Source of the DNA: a bacterium
GTDB lineage: Bacteria; Chloroflexota; Dormibacteria; Aeolococcales; Bog-877
Direction: 5' to 3'
Length of the DNA: 64,000 nucleotides
NCBI GenBank assembly: GCA_021795235.1
Contig: JAJYPP010000005.1
Coordinates: 1 to 64,000 of the forward strand
How positions within the stretch are numbered: the first letter of the stretch is position 1; every line of letters starts with the position of its first letter. The notes under the pieces are model-generated. The model made no database searches, was not told the DNA's origin, and saw only the letters and a list, made by a program, of their open reading frames with translations. Positions 49,548-59,848 of the stretch are shown piece by piece. Made by a program: the position numbers and the translations under genes.

Positions 49548-49937
49548 TCAACCTACCAGTGAGGCGACCTTCTTGGCGAGCTTCTCCTCGATTTCAACAT
49601 TCCACGCCATCTCCGCCACGTCCACAACCAGAAACAGCTCGGAGATGAGCAGCGTCTCCACGGCGGCGATCCCGAGGCGCTCCAGCCACTTGCCGACGCC
49701 GGTCCGCACTGTGAAGTCATCCGGGTCACCCGAGATGAGGATGGTGAGCGCTCGGTCGGCATCGATGAGCCCCGCCAGGAAACCGCCCTTCTTCGCCTGC
49801 AGAACGTACCCGTGAGTGCCCCCGGGCGAGGTCTGTACCGTGAACCCCTCGGACTTGAGGTAGCTCTCGATCTGGCCCTGGAGTTGACCCAGGTCTGTGT
49901 GCTTGCCTTGGAACTGCTGAACTTTCTCTCCGATCAT
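49548..49937 (-). CDS. Conserved hypothetical protein
   Basis: ORF MIGEKVQQFQGKHTDLGQLQGQIESYLKSEGFTVQTSPGGTHGYVLQAKKGG...; good codon structure, family not identified. Confidence 0.6.
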   Translation of the reverse strand: MIGEKVQQFQGKHTDLGQLQGQIESYLKSEGFTVQTSPGGTHGYVLQAKKGGFLAGLIDADRALTILISGDPDDFTVRTGVGKWLERLGIAAVETLLISELFLVVDVAEMAWNVEIEEKLAKKVASLVG

Positions 49938-50213
49938 CTCGCCTCCTGGCTTCCGAATGGGCGGCCCGGACCCACGGGCCGGCGCCATTCACCGTGCCTA
50001 CTGCGGCCCGGACCATTCACTCCGAGTGTAGGCAGCGCCTCCGCTGGGTGCACCGAAGAGATGATTGCCCGGCAGGTGCTGTTGAGATCCGGCAGCTGAG
50101 CTGCGCGGCTCCGACGGCACTCACCACCCCCTTTCCTTCTCGGAAAGGGCTGCGAGCGGACGCTCCGGTCGGTAATCGATATGTAACCGTTGCCGCGGAG
50201 TGAACCCCATTAG

Positions 50214-50672
50214 CCGGAACTTTGGCGAGCAGGGCGAGTTCCATTGAACTTGAGTGCCATCGCCTTTTTCTGACTACAGGTCCCTTGGACTCACTCCACA
50301 ATGCGGCGAGAGGACCCGTTGATACAAGGCAGTTCTGCCTACAGCCTGCTGGCTTACCGAAGTCGGCTCGAAGTCAACGGCTGCCCAAAGTTCCGATTTG
50401 CGCGCTCCTGTGGCACCCCTTCTCGGGGTTCCCTCACGGGTCTTGGCCTCATCGGGTGCCGCCCGAGCCGTTGGCTCTGGTCTTACGCTCCCTGCCACGG
50501 CGCCGGATGATCCAGCGGCCTGGCCGTCGCTGCCAATGGCGGGCGGGGCCGCGGCGTCAGCTACACCGCTTTGGCTGGCTATGTCCGGCCGATCACCGAG
50601 ATTTTGGGCAGTGGCCACCGCCCCTGAAGCTCATCAGCACCAATCTATGGCACGTCGTATGAGCAACTGTGC
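50214..50672 (-). mobile_element. Possible non-autonomous IS607-type derivative (about 460 bp)
   Basis: Left-end-like ACAGTTGCTCATACGACGTG...CTG ATG AGC TTC at 50625..50670 and right-end-like CGGAACTTTGGCGAGCAGGGCGAGTTC at 50216; no transposase between. Confidence 0.4.
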
Positions 50673-50834
50673 CCCCCCCCCCGCCGGCGGGCTTGTCACG
50701 AGAATGGGTCCCTGCCTTCAAGCCCACAGCTTCGGAGTCAGAAACCCCGGGGTGGGTCCGATCTGGCCTCCTTCGACCGCCGCCACGAGCAGATCCGTCC
50801 TGGTCCGGGCCAACCGACCTCAGCGCGGTTGTCC

Positions 50835-51896
50835 TCACCGACCTTGGCGGTTGTTCTTGGTCAGACCCTTCCACCGCTCTCGCTCCTGGTGTTGAAGGGA
50901 GAGGTCGCCCTGACGGGCGGCCACTGAGAGCTGTTCACGCCCCAACTTCCGCCAGCTCTCAAGCCGGTCCGATGACATGCTCCCCGCTCGGACCGCTGCG
51001 GTGACGGCACAGCCCGGCTCCCGATCATGAGCACAGTCGCGAAACCGACATGCCGTCGCCAACAGCTCCAGGTCCGGGAATGTCCTCTCCAGGCCCTCCG
51101 CCGAGCCCCACAGCCCCAGGCCGCGCATACCCGGGGTGTCCAGGAGTATCCCGCGGCCGGGCACAATCAGCAGTTCCCGGTGGGTCGTGGTATGCCGGCC
51201 CTTGCCATCGGCCCTGACCCCGGCAGTGGCCATGGCCTCCGACCCGATGATCTTGTTGACCAGGGTCGACTTTCCAGCGCCGGAGGGGCCCACCAAAGCC
51301 AGGGTGCGACCTCTCCTCAGCCATAGGTCGGTCAGCTCTGTGACACCGGCCCCGGTCACCGTGCTGACGGCCAGCACCGGAGCAGCGCCAGCGGCCTCGG
51401 TGGCGCGTCCGACGAATTCCGTGGTTTCCTCCCGACTCCGGCAGTCCGCCTTGGTGAGCACCACGACCGGCTGGGCCCCGCTGTTCCAGGCCAACGTCAG
51501 ATAGCGCTCGAGGGAGTGAATGTTGAGCTCGCGATCCAGCGCCTGGGCGAGCAGTACGACATCGACATTGGTCGCGACCACCTGCTCCTGGGCTCGCTCC
51601 CCCGACGCAAGGCGGCTGAACGACGACCGCCGGGTGAGGACGCTACGAACCTGCCAGGGGTCCGCAGTCAGCGTACCGGGCGCTGCGACCACCCAATCTC
51701 CCGTGGCCACCCCATGACTTCCGTACCTAACCCGCCGTGGGTGTGGGCCTAGCACGGTGCAGACGGCCCGGTCAACTCGGGAAACCCGCCCCATCTCACC
51801 CTGCGGCACTGCCAGCTCGGCTAGCTCGGCGGCACGCGCGGCGTCCCAGCCCAGGTCGGCCAAGACGGTGAAGTCGTCCTGTGAATTAGCGGTCAA
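50835..51896 (-). CDS. rsgA: Ribosome small-subunit-dependent GTPase A (RsgA)
   Basis: VLTKADC, LVGPSGAGKSTLVNKIIG, GRHTTTHRELL, LLDTPGMRGLGLW, CRFRDCAHDREPGCAV. Confidence 0.94.
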   Translation of the reverse strand: MTANSQDDFTVLADLGWDAARAAELAELAVPQGEMGRVSRVDRAVCTVLGPHPRRVRYGSHGVATGDWVVAAPGTLTADPWQVRSVLTRRSSFSRLASGERAQEQVVATNVDVVLLAQALDRELNIHSLERYLTLAWNSGAQPVVVLTKADCRSREETTEFVGRATEAAGAAPVLAVSTVTGAGVTELTDLWLRRGRTLALVGPSGAGKSTLVNKIIGSEAMATAGVRADGKGRHTTTHRELLIVPGRGILLDTPGMRGLGLWGSAEGLERTFPDLELLATACRFRDCAHDREPGCAVTAAVRAGSMSSDRLESWRKLGREQLSVAARQGDLSLQHQERERWKGLTKNNRQGR

Positions 51897-52470
51897 GCGA
51901 GACCTCCAACTGGGAGGCGCCCGCCCGTGGCGATCAGCTCAAGAGAGCCGCTTGAGGGACGAGCGGCCTAATACTTGCAATTTCCGGGAGGAACAATGCA
52001 TAGCGACGGGTCGTGAGTCATCGGCTGCACCTCCCTGGAACGACCACCGTCCACCGAATGAGCGACACTCTACATGGCTGGCCCGTCCGAGCGCCACCGT
52101 TCTCCTGCCTGCGTGGCTCACGACCACGGCTCGACCAGGCGCTTGGCGAGCCGCTAGGGCTCCGAGATCGAGCCAGATTGACTCCTCCCCACGGATAGAT
52201 CGGGGGGATTCCCGTCTCGCCTCGGTTGTCTCATGGGCGGCTTTCCCAGCCGTCGCCGCAGACCGTGGTTGTACCGGGTTCGAGCCGACCCACTCCGTCC
52301 GGGAGCCCCGCTTGCGGTGCCGCCGCATAGCAGCTGACCCGTGGGTTGCATGCCGCTCGATGCCGACCCACCCCGAAGTTGTGGGGCTGGCGCCATGCTG
52401 CGCATCGAGCTTTCATCGTCCCACTCCGTGACTCGCTCGACCCCACGCCAGAAGCGGGGGCTTGCACTCG

Positions 52471-53319
52471 TCACATGGTCAAGTTCGCAGGCGAGCGCTG
52501 CTGAGCGGGGCGCTGGAGCTGATAGCGCAGGAAGAGGTGATCACCCGCCCGCCGGACCGCCAGCATCCGGGCCCGGGCCGCGCCGCTGCCCAGGAGGTCC
52601 ACGCCCGGTGCAAACCCTCCCCTTCCCCCATCGGCGGGCTCTCCGGCCACAGTCGGCGCCAAAGTCAGGAACAGCTCATCCAAGAGGTCCAACTCGATCA
52701 ATTGGCCCGTGGAACGCGGGCCCGCCTCAGAGAGCACGGTAAGAAGCCGTCTAGACTTCAGCTCGGCCAGCAACCACCGCCAATCGAGCTGAGATCCCGG
52801 GTAGGTGAGAAACGAGGTCGCCCCATGGAGCCGACCTCGCAGGTCGCCCGCCCTGGCCTCCGGGGCCACCACCAGTGGGCCGGACCGCAGCGCGGGATGA
52901 GATGGGTCCAGGTCGCCAGACCGGGTCACCACCACCAGCTGAGGCACGGCTACCCGACCGAGGCTCTGCCGCAATGACGAGAACTCACTGGCTAGCTTCG
53001 GATAGGCTCTCTCCGCCGTCCACAGGGAGCCGGGACTGTCTCGCAGGGTTCCGGCTCCGATCACGACTGCGTCGGCACAGGCTCGGAGCAGTGCCATCGA
53101 GAAGCGGTCAGCCGAGCTGTGGGCCGAGAGTGTCGACCCCACATGCGCCCGGCCGGGTACCGTGACCACTCCATCGAGACTCGCCACCAGATTGGCGTAC
53201 AGCACGGGCTCCTGGAACCCCAGCCCGCCGCCGTACATGGACCTCAACCCTGGGGGCAGCGGGTATTCCGGCAGCCCCTCCTGCTGGAACAACATCTCCA
53301 GCAAGCTACGCCCACCCAT
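52471..53319 (-). CDS. RibD C-terminal/dihydrofolate-reductase-like protein
   Basis: PVLYANLVASLDGVVTVPGRAHVGSTLSAHSSADRFSMALLRACADAVVIGAGTLRDSPG...LTVLSEAGPRSTGQLIELDLLDELFLTLAPTVAG. Confidence 0.88.
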   Translation of the reverse strand: MGGRSLLEMLFQQEGLPEYPLPPGLRSMYGGGLGFQEPVLYANLVASLDGVVTVPGRAHVGSTLSAHSSADRFSMALLRACADAVVIGAGTLRDSPGSLWTAERAYPKLASEFSSLRQSLGRVAVPQLVVVTRSGDLDPSHPALRSGPLVVAPEARAGDLRGRLHGATSFLTYPGSQLDWRWLLAELKSRRLLTVLSEAGPRSTGQLIELDLLDELFLTLAPTVAGEPADGGRGGFAPGVDLLGSGAARARMLAVRRAGDHLFLRYQLQRPAQQRSPANLTM

Positions 53320-53994
53320 AGACGGGGGCCGCGGCTCCGCTGATCGGCCAGCCGTCCGCGCTGTCCAGGACTGCGATCACCTTGGCGATGCCATCGGGCG
53401 GGACCGTTCTCGGCGGAGACTTCCCAGTGCCGACCCGGTTTGGCCGGATATCGAGGACCGCCGGCAGGACAGCATTGACGCGCACCCTGTGCGGTGCCAG
53501 CTCCCCAGCCAAGACCTCGGTGAGTCGGACCGCAGCGGCCTTGGAAACGGTGTGGGCCGCACTGCCGGCCCCGCCATTGAGAGCCGCGCTAGATGCACCG
53601 TTGACGAGGGCACCATCCTGTCGGCGGCTGAGCCGGGACACCGCCTCGTGGCGGGACCACCAGACGGAGTCCAGTTTGGTCGCAAAGCTCTGGGGGTAAG
53701 CCTGCGCCAGCGTGGTAGCCATGGTCCCGGCTTGGAACCCGCACACCACATCCACCAGCGCGGCAACCTCGCCGACGCGGTCGAAGGCCTCCCGGACCCC
53801 GGCCCCGGAGCTGGGGTCGGTGAGATCGCCGCCCAGCAGACCAACCGAACGGCCGGCCCGCACCTCGCGATCCGCTCCGGTCTCGTGCCCCGGCCTGCCG
53901 ATTGCCCCACCTTCTGACTGTCCAGGAGCAGGGCCGTCACCACGGCGCGGCCCAAGGCGCCACCGGTCCAGCCCACCACCACGGTCCCCTTCAC
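53306..53994 (-). pseudogene. Short-chain dehydrogenase/reductase, split over two frames
   Basis: N-terminus MKGTVVVGWTGGALGRAVVTALLLDS lies in one frame and GLLGGDLTDPSS...LVNGASSAALNGGAGSAAHTVSKAAAVRLTEVLAGELAPHRVRVNAVLPAVLD in another. Confidence 0.65.
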
Positions 53995-54662
53995 GCGAGG
54001 GCGCCTCTGCTCACCGTGCTGAGGAACTCCTGGCGCAGGGCCGGGTCCGCCTCGTACGCCCCTCGCCAGTAGGAGCTGTTGGTCCGCGTGGTCTCATCAC
54101 GAACCCCGCGCATCCTGGTGCAAAGATGGGTGGCTGAGAGATGGACGGCCACCCCATGGGGAAGCAGCTGATCCATCATCCAGTCGGCGACCTCCTGCCC
54201 GAGACGTTCCTGGACCGTGAACCGGCGGGCGTAGACGTTGACCAGCCGGGTCAGCTTGGAGAGCCCAACGATGTGCTCGTGGGCTATGTAGGCCACATGG
54301 GCGAAGCCGTGGAATGGCAGGGCGTGGTGCTCGCACAGCGAGTAGAACGGAATCGGCCCCTCGATGATCTGGCTGATCCGGCAGTCCGGTCCACCTCGGC
54401 ATTCCGTCGGGAACACGGTCAACAACTTCACGTCCCCGTCGTATCCCCGGGTGGAGTCGACCATGGCCCTGATGAAGCGTCGAGGGGTCTCCCGCGTCGC
54501 CGGAGTCCTCAGATCCATCCCCAGGGTGGCGAATATCTCGGCGGCGTAGCCTTCCAGCCGGGTGAGCACCTCGGGCGTCAACTGCCGGGGCTGGTCGCCC
54601 CGCCAGTGGCTGTCCAGGGCCGTGGTTGTCGCAGCGCTGGTTGGATCCTTCGGGTCGCTCAC
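53991..54662 (-). CDS. folE: GTP cyclohydrolase I
   Basis: ETPRRFIRAMVDSTRGYDGD, PFYSLCEHHALPFHGFAHVAYIAHEHIVGLSKLTRLVNVYARRFTVQERL, CTRMRGVRDE. Confidence 0.95.
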   Translation of the reverse strand: MSDPKDPTSAATTTALDSHWRGDQPRQLTPEVLTRLEGYAAEIFATLGMDLRTPATRETPRRFIRAMVDSTRGYDGDVKLLTVFPTECRGGPDCRISQIIEGPIPFYSLCEHHALPFHGFAHVAYIAHEHIVGLSKLTRLVNVYARRFTVQERLGQEVADWMMDQLLPHGVAVHLSATHLCTRMRGVRDETTRTNSSYWRGAYEADPALRQEFLSTVSRGALA

Positions 54663-55003
54663 TCACTTCTCCTTAAGGTGGGGCATCGTGCCCTGACGCT
54701 GCGGCGATCGCTGAGCGCGGCTCACATGCTGCCGCCGGCTCGGAGAGCTGGAACCTCGATTCTATGGTCTGGCGGTCATCCAGCCCAGGATGCCACCTCA
54801 CCTATCGCAGCCATCAGAAGCTGCAGACCGCGGTCGCAGACAGCAGTCGCAGGTTTGCGGCCTGCCGTCCAACTGGTAGTGCTTGGGCCGGGAACTGGAC
54901 CACCGGACCCAAACCTAGCCGACCGGTGCGACCACGAGTGCCTGGGAGAGGTAGCATTCTCGCCGTCACGGCCGCCGCCGTCCACCGAATCTGGAGCCGC
55001 GAG

Positions 55004-55486
55004 ATGATCTCAGACGACGATTACCTCTACTTCATCGACGAGCAGCTCGACGCGATGGTGGCCATGGTCGAGGAGCTGGGCGACCACCTCGCCAACACCT
55101 CGCTCGAAGCCGTCGGTTCCAACTCACCCTATGCGATCCTCACCCACTGCTTGGGCGTGATCGAGTTCTGGGGTGGCCACGTGGTCGCCGGTCGTCCCTC
55201 AGATCGGGACCGGGCCGCCGAGTTCACCGCCAGCGGCCCAGTCGCGCCCCTAGTCGCTAGAACCCGGCGAACCCGGCAGCAACTGGCCAGGGATGTCCGA
55301 GGGGCGGTGGCGGCCGATCCCCCACCCAACAGCTCCGGACCCGAGACGGCCAAGCTGCCGATAGGGAGTACCCAAGGAGGTGCCCTGATCCACATTCACG
55401 AGGATCTGGCCCGGCACCGCGGTCAGATGGATATCACCAGGGATCTCCTGCTCATGCGCGACCCCAGGCATGAGCGGTCGGAGTAG
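55004..55486 (+). CDS. DinB/DUF664-type protein
   Basis: DYLYFIDEQLDAMVAMVEELGDHLANTSL...SNSPYAILTHCLGVIEFWGGHVVAGR...GALIHIHEDLARHRGQMDITRDLL. Confidence 0.82.
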   Translation: MISDDDYLYFIDEQLDAMVAMVEELGDHLANTSLEAVGSNSPYAILTHCLGVIEFWGGHVVAGRPSDRDRAAEFTASGPVAPLVARTRRTRQQLARDVRGAVAADPPPNSSGPETAKLPIGSTQGGALIHIHEDLARHRGQMDITRDLLLMRDPRHERSE

Positions 55487-56124
55487 TTGGCTACGCTGGT
55501 CGGCAACAACGCGACGCCGCTCGGGGAAGCCGCCCGATAATCAACCTGCGGGCCGTTGGCAACGGTCTGGCCCTGGCGATCGGGGTCGCCACTTTCATCG
55601 GGGCCATGCTCGTCGCTGAACTGCTGCCGCCACCATCTCCCCTGCCCCGCCTCCGGGGGGACCGGCCCAGTTGCTGATGGATTCGTGGTCACCGCCCGCA
55701 GGGCGGCATGCGCAAGCCCGGCCGCCACGCTTCTGGGCCGCGCTGCAGTGGGACCGTGGCGGAGCATTGCTCGCACGCCGCTGAGCCGGCCCATGCCTCC
55801 ACTCATCGGGTTGCGCTCCCCTGCCAGTTCCGCCCCGTGGCGCTGGTAGCGGTCGGAAACCATCGCCCTCGCCATCCCGCCTGAGGAACTTCGACCTCGA
55901 CCACAATGGGGTGGCCCAGGAGCAATCGACCCAGGTCCTCGAGGTCACCGCGACGGCCGGCAGCATGGTCACCGTCCAAGCTGCCAGCTCGTTAGCGGCG
56001 GCGTCGAGCCCATCGAAGCAGGTGCTGTGACCCCGGTGGATGGCCAGGCCACGGCCGTCGTCGGCCAGTCTTGTCGACAGTTGACGACTTGTATTAGTGC
56101 ATCTGTGTGTAGTATACTCGAAGC

Positions 56125-56658
56125 ATGGAGCTCGTAAGGATTGGTGAAGCAGCCAAGATGACGGGTCTGCATCAACAGACCTTGCGTCGCCTCGCGGCCG
56201 ACGGCGAGGTGCCTGTGTCTTGGTCTCCGGCTAGCAAGGAACTGCGCCGAGATCATGAGATCAGGACTGCGACCTTCGCTCCAGTCCACAAGACCAGCCG
56301 CAAGTTCGGTCCTACGCCGGAACAACACCACTTGGCCACCGCGAAGCGTCGTCCGACGACGCAATCACGCTCCATCGTCAAACCACGCATCTCCGCAGTT
56401 CCGAGGTCCACAAAGGGTCGCCTCGGACGTGCCTGTAGCCCCGTTGGGCAGGGCACCCACCACTCAAGCCTTCAGCAGCTAGCGCTCGATCGCGAGATCA
56501 ATACGTATAGCTACGCTAAGACTTGGGGAGACTCTGATCCGAGGTTCAACCCCGTAGCTCACTCCTTGGTTCTCACCCAGTCAGTAGCCGGCAGCGACGT
56601 GCCGGACACCGTGTGGTTTGTGGTGCGGGAGAGCCCCACGCCTAGGCGCTCGCGGTAA
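56125..56658 (+). pseudogene. Truncated IS607-type TnpA remnant (MerR-like HTH only)
   Basis: MELVRIGEAAKMTGLHQQTLRRLAADGEVPVSWSPASKELR resembles IS607 TnpA N-terminus; remainder is unrecognisable. Confidence 0.5.
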
Positions 56659-56899
56659 CCAGCGGCGAAGGGATCACCGCTCAGAACCGGCTATCCCTGG
56701 TGCGGTCAGCCAAGGGGCGAATCACCAATGCCTGGGGCAGCGGCTGGGCTGATCGAGCGGCCAGCTCGTGACCGAGGTGGCAGCCGGTCGCTGCGGATAC
56801 AGACCCACCCTGCGCCCGGGCGACTTCGCTGACGGCCGCGCCGCGTGCCCCGTGGCAGGTCCGCGAAACCACGGTTGAGCGCTGGCCGTTCAGATCCCC

Positions 56900-59002
56900 G
56901 TGGAAGCAGCCCTTGCCACGGGACGATCGCGGAGGTGGGCTATCCTCACTGGCGGGTTCTTCCTTGCAATTGCCTGCGCCGCGATCCTCTCGAGTTGCGC
57001 GGGCGGCTCGGCACTGACCTCTAGCGCTGGCCACTTCCCCCGTTCCATATCTTTCACCACGGCCGGAGTCGGGCCCAACCAGATCGACTGCCAGAACCCG
57101 AGCAACTCGGGGGGCCTTGGCGCCGCGGGCGGGCCCCTGGCCAGCTACGTAACCGCTGCCGGAGCCGGCGCCGAGCTTTTCGGGCATTGCAATCTGGTAG
57201 CGATCCGCCTCAGTCCATCTGGGCCCTGGCGGCTGCATCACATTCCGATGGACCTCATGTCAGCGGTGACCCTGGGCAACGGGTCGATCTTCGGGGTGGG
57301 CTTCAATCCCCTCGGCGGAACCAACCGCTGGTGGCAGATCTCGGGCCCAGCCGACGCCTCTCGGTGGACGGTCGCGCCGTTACGGGGATCGCCGCCCGCA
57401 ACCTACGATTCCCTGAGTTGCGACGCCACGGGAGCTCTCTGCGTCGCCTTCCCCTCCGCTCTCAACCTCTGGGCGCAAACTTGTCCCGCCCCGGGGATGG
57501 GACAGCCCCGACCACCCTCCATCCCCGCTCGCCTGCCGCTGTTTGTCTACAGGTCTGCCGGTGGGTGGGCCGAGCTGCGCGGTCTGCCGCCGAACGTGCT
57601 CGTCGCGGGAGCGGCCGTGACGGCCCAGGGTACCCTTCTCCTGGCCGGTCAGGTCGGGAGCCGCGGAGTGCTTCTCAGCAGCGGCGACTCCGGAGCCAAG
57701 TTCCACACGCTTGTGAGCGCAGATGCTCCGCTCGCCGCCGTCGCCACCTCAGGCAACTTCGCAACGGCGGTCGGAGGCACACTGTCATGCTCAGCCGGAG
57801 TCCGCGAGCCCGCCGACCTGCACCAGGAGGTCTACTCAAGCAGCAACGGAGGGGGCAGTTGGCGACGGACGTTCTACTCGAAATCGGCGGCATATCCCCT
57901 GGCCGGAGTCGCCATCTCACACACCGGCAAGGCCCTGGTTGCAGGGGGAGTCACTGATCGGTGCGGCTCGACCTTCCTCTTCTGCGCCCAAGCATTATTG
58001 CGCCTCGATGGGCACGGAACCCCTACACCGGCTCATCCCGCCAGCGCTCCAATCCTGAGCTTTGCTTTGTCGTCCTCGGCGGGAACGGTGATGGTCAACG
58101 GTGCGGCCCTCTTGCTCACCTCCCCCAATCGGGGTAAGACATGGCAGGTCCAAGGGGTGGTGACCCCGCCGTCACTCCGGGCCGTCCAGTTCTTCGCCGC
58201 CCACCCTGAGCAGGGAGTCGCCGAGGTGAACATGGGATACGGACTGAGCAGCCTGGAGACCCGTGACGGGGGCAGGACGTGGACCCAGGGGCCCACGCCT
58301 CCGCCCGGCGGGGCGGCCACCCCGGTCGCCTGGGCCTCGCTGCAGGTGGCATACGCGATCTCCTCCACCACTCCGCAGCGCCTGCTAAAGACCGTCGACG
58401 GAGGTTCGCACTGGACCACTACGCATTGGCCCGGCAATGACGGGTCCCCGGTCTGGTTGTACTTCCAGAACCCCGACCGGGGATTCGCTGCCATAGCCAC
58501 CGGACAAAATCTGGAATACGTCATCACCACCACGGACGCCGGCAGCTCCTGGCACCCCCTCAAGCCCGCGGATCTGACGGTCCCCTTGCAGCCCGCGGAC
58601 ATGAGCGCTCTTTCCAGCGGCCGAACCACGGAGCTGCTGCGCATGCACGAGTGGGGCTGGCGTGCGCATGAGAATGGAGGAAGTGCCTTCACTCACACCA
58701 CCCGGGCGCCCGTAGACCCGAGCACGATCGCGATCCAGCCGGGTGGGTGGGTCTGGGCGGCCGGAACCCTAAAGTGGTGGTATGACCCTGCGGCCGCTCT
58801 CTGGTTGGGATCAGCCCGCGGAAGCGCCCACACGTACACCGAGCTCCCCTTTGGACTCGCCCCATCGGAGATCGGCTTCAGCACCCACAACCGCGGTTGG
58901 ATGGTCCTGAACGGTCAGCTGTTCACGACCAGCACGGGAGGGCTCCATTGGCTTGAGGTGCCAATAAGGGTCCAGGGTGTGGGGCCGTATTCCGTGGGGT
59001 GA
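56900..59002 (+). CDS. Secreted lipoprotein with YCF48/BNR-like beta-propeller repeats
   Basis: 700 aa; signal with lipobox AAILSSCAGG; repeats such as TSPNRGKTWQVQGV, ETRDGGRTWTQGP, KTVDGGSHWTTTHW, TTTDAGSSWHPL, TSTGGLHWLEV. Confidence 0.82.
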   Translation: MEAALATGRSRRWAILTGGFFLAIACAAILSSCAGGSALTSSAGHFPRSISFTTAGVGPNQIDCQNPSNSGGLGAAGGPLASYVTAAGAGAELFGHCNLVAIRLSPSGPWRLHHIPMDLMSAVTLGNGSIFGVGFNPLGGTNRWWQISGPADASRWTVAPLRGSPPATYDSLSCDATGALCVAFPSALNLWAQTCPAPGMGQPRPPSIPARLPLFVYRSAGGWAELRGLPPNVLVAGAAVTAQGTLLLAGQVGSRGVLLSSGDSGAKFHTLVSADAPLAAVATSGNFATAVGGTLSCSAGVREPADLHQEVYSSSNGGGSWRRTFYSKSAAYPLAGVAISHTGKALVAGGVTDRCGSTFLFCAQALLRLDGHGTPTPAHPASAPILSFALSSSAGTVMVNGAALLLTSPNRGKTWQVQGVVTPPSLRAVQFFAAHPEQGVAEVNMGYGLSSLETRDGGRTWTQGPTPPPGGAATPVAWASLQVAYAISSTTPQRLLKTVDGGSHWTTTHWPGNDGSPVWLYFQNPDRGFAAIATGQNLEYVITTTDAGSSWHPLKPADLTVPLQPADMSALSSGRTTELLRMHEWGWRAHENGGSAFTHTTRAPVDPSTIAIQPGGWVWAAGTLKWWYDPAAALWLGSARGSAHTYTELPFGLAPSEIGFSTHNRGWMVLNGQLFTTSTGGLHWLEVPIRVQGVGPYSVG

Positions 59003-59170
59003 CGCGGGCGGCGCATTCAGGCGGAGCTCAAGAGTCTCATCGCTCCTTCGCCTGGGCACACCAAGACTTATGGGCAGCTGCTCAGGCGGGCGGCCACGTG
59101 GCGCTGTAAGAAGGGCAGGAGTGGTGCGTCTGATGGCTTTAGCCGTTTTCTCCTGGTTGACTTCGTGGCG

Positions 59171-59848
59171 TCAGGGGAACGTTCCGGACGGGTTCGGCGC
59201 CCAGAGCGACCTCCACGTTGGGAGGATTGACTCGTAGATGATTTCATGTCCAGACGCGTCGGGGTGGAGCCCGTCCTCGGCCAAGGATGAATCGGGTATC
59301 ACACCGTGGAGTGGGACAAAGGGGATTCCACGAGCGACAGTGGTTGCCTGCTCGATCGCCTGATACCGGAGTATCGATCGATTGTCAAAGTTGTGCGCCG
59401 GGTGTCCGTCGGTCACGTTGGTGGGACCCAAGACCAGGAGCCGCGATGTCACAGTCCGTGCGCGCTCCAACAGGTCTATGAACATCGTGGTGAAGCGTTC
59501 TTCGCCGGTTCGGGGTCCTTCGGGGAGATCGTGGGAATCGTTGATGCCAGTGGCGATAATCAACGCGATGGGTGACCTCGACGCACATTCACGCTCGAAG
59601 CGGTCGAGGAGATCCTCCAATCGATCTCCGGGAACCCCAAGGTTCATGACCTTTGGATGGAGAGGAAGCGATTGTGCGGACCAGTGTCGGACACGCTCCG
59701 CCCACCCGCCACCAGTATGGTCGCCAACGCCCGCGGCGATGCTGTCGCCAAAGATGCACACGTTCTGGTGAACTGCCTCCCCCTGAAGGAGGAGGCTTCC
59801 GCGTTCTCCCAAGGGTTCATGGAGGCTTCGCAGCCCGGTGCCGGTCAT
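59171..59848 (-). CDS. SGNH/GDSL-type hydrolase
   Basis: VCIFGDSIAAGVGDHTGGGWAERVRHW, NLGVPGDRLEDLLDR, IIATGINDSHD, DGLHPDASGHEIIYESIL. Confidence 0.88.
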   Translation of the reverse strand: MTGTGLRSLHEPLGERGSLLLQGEAVHQNVCIFGDSIAAGVGDHTGGGWAERVRHWSAQSLPLHPKVMNLGVPGDRLEDLLDRFERECASRSPIALIIATGINDSHDLPEGPRTGEERFTTMFIDLLERARTVTSRLLVLGPTNVTDGHPAHNFDNRSILRYQAIEQATTVARGIPFVPLHGVIPDSSLAEDGLHPDASGHEIIYESILPTWRSLWAPNPSGTFP

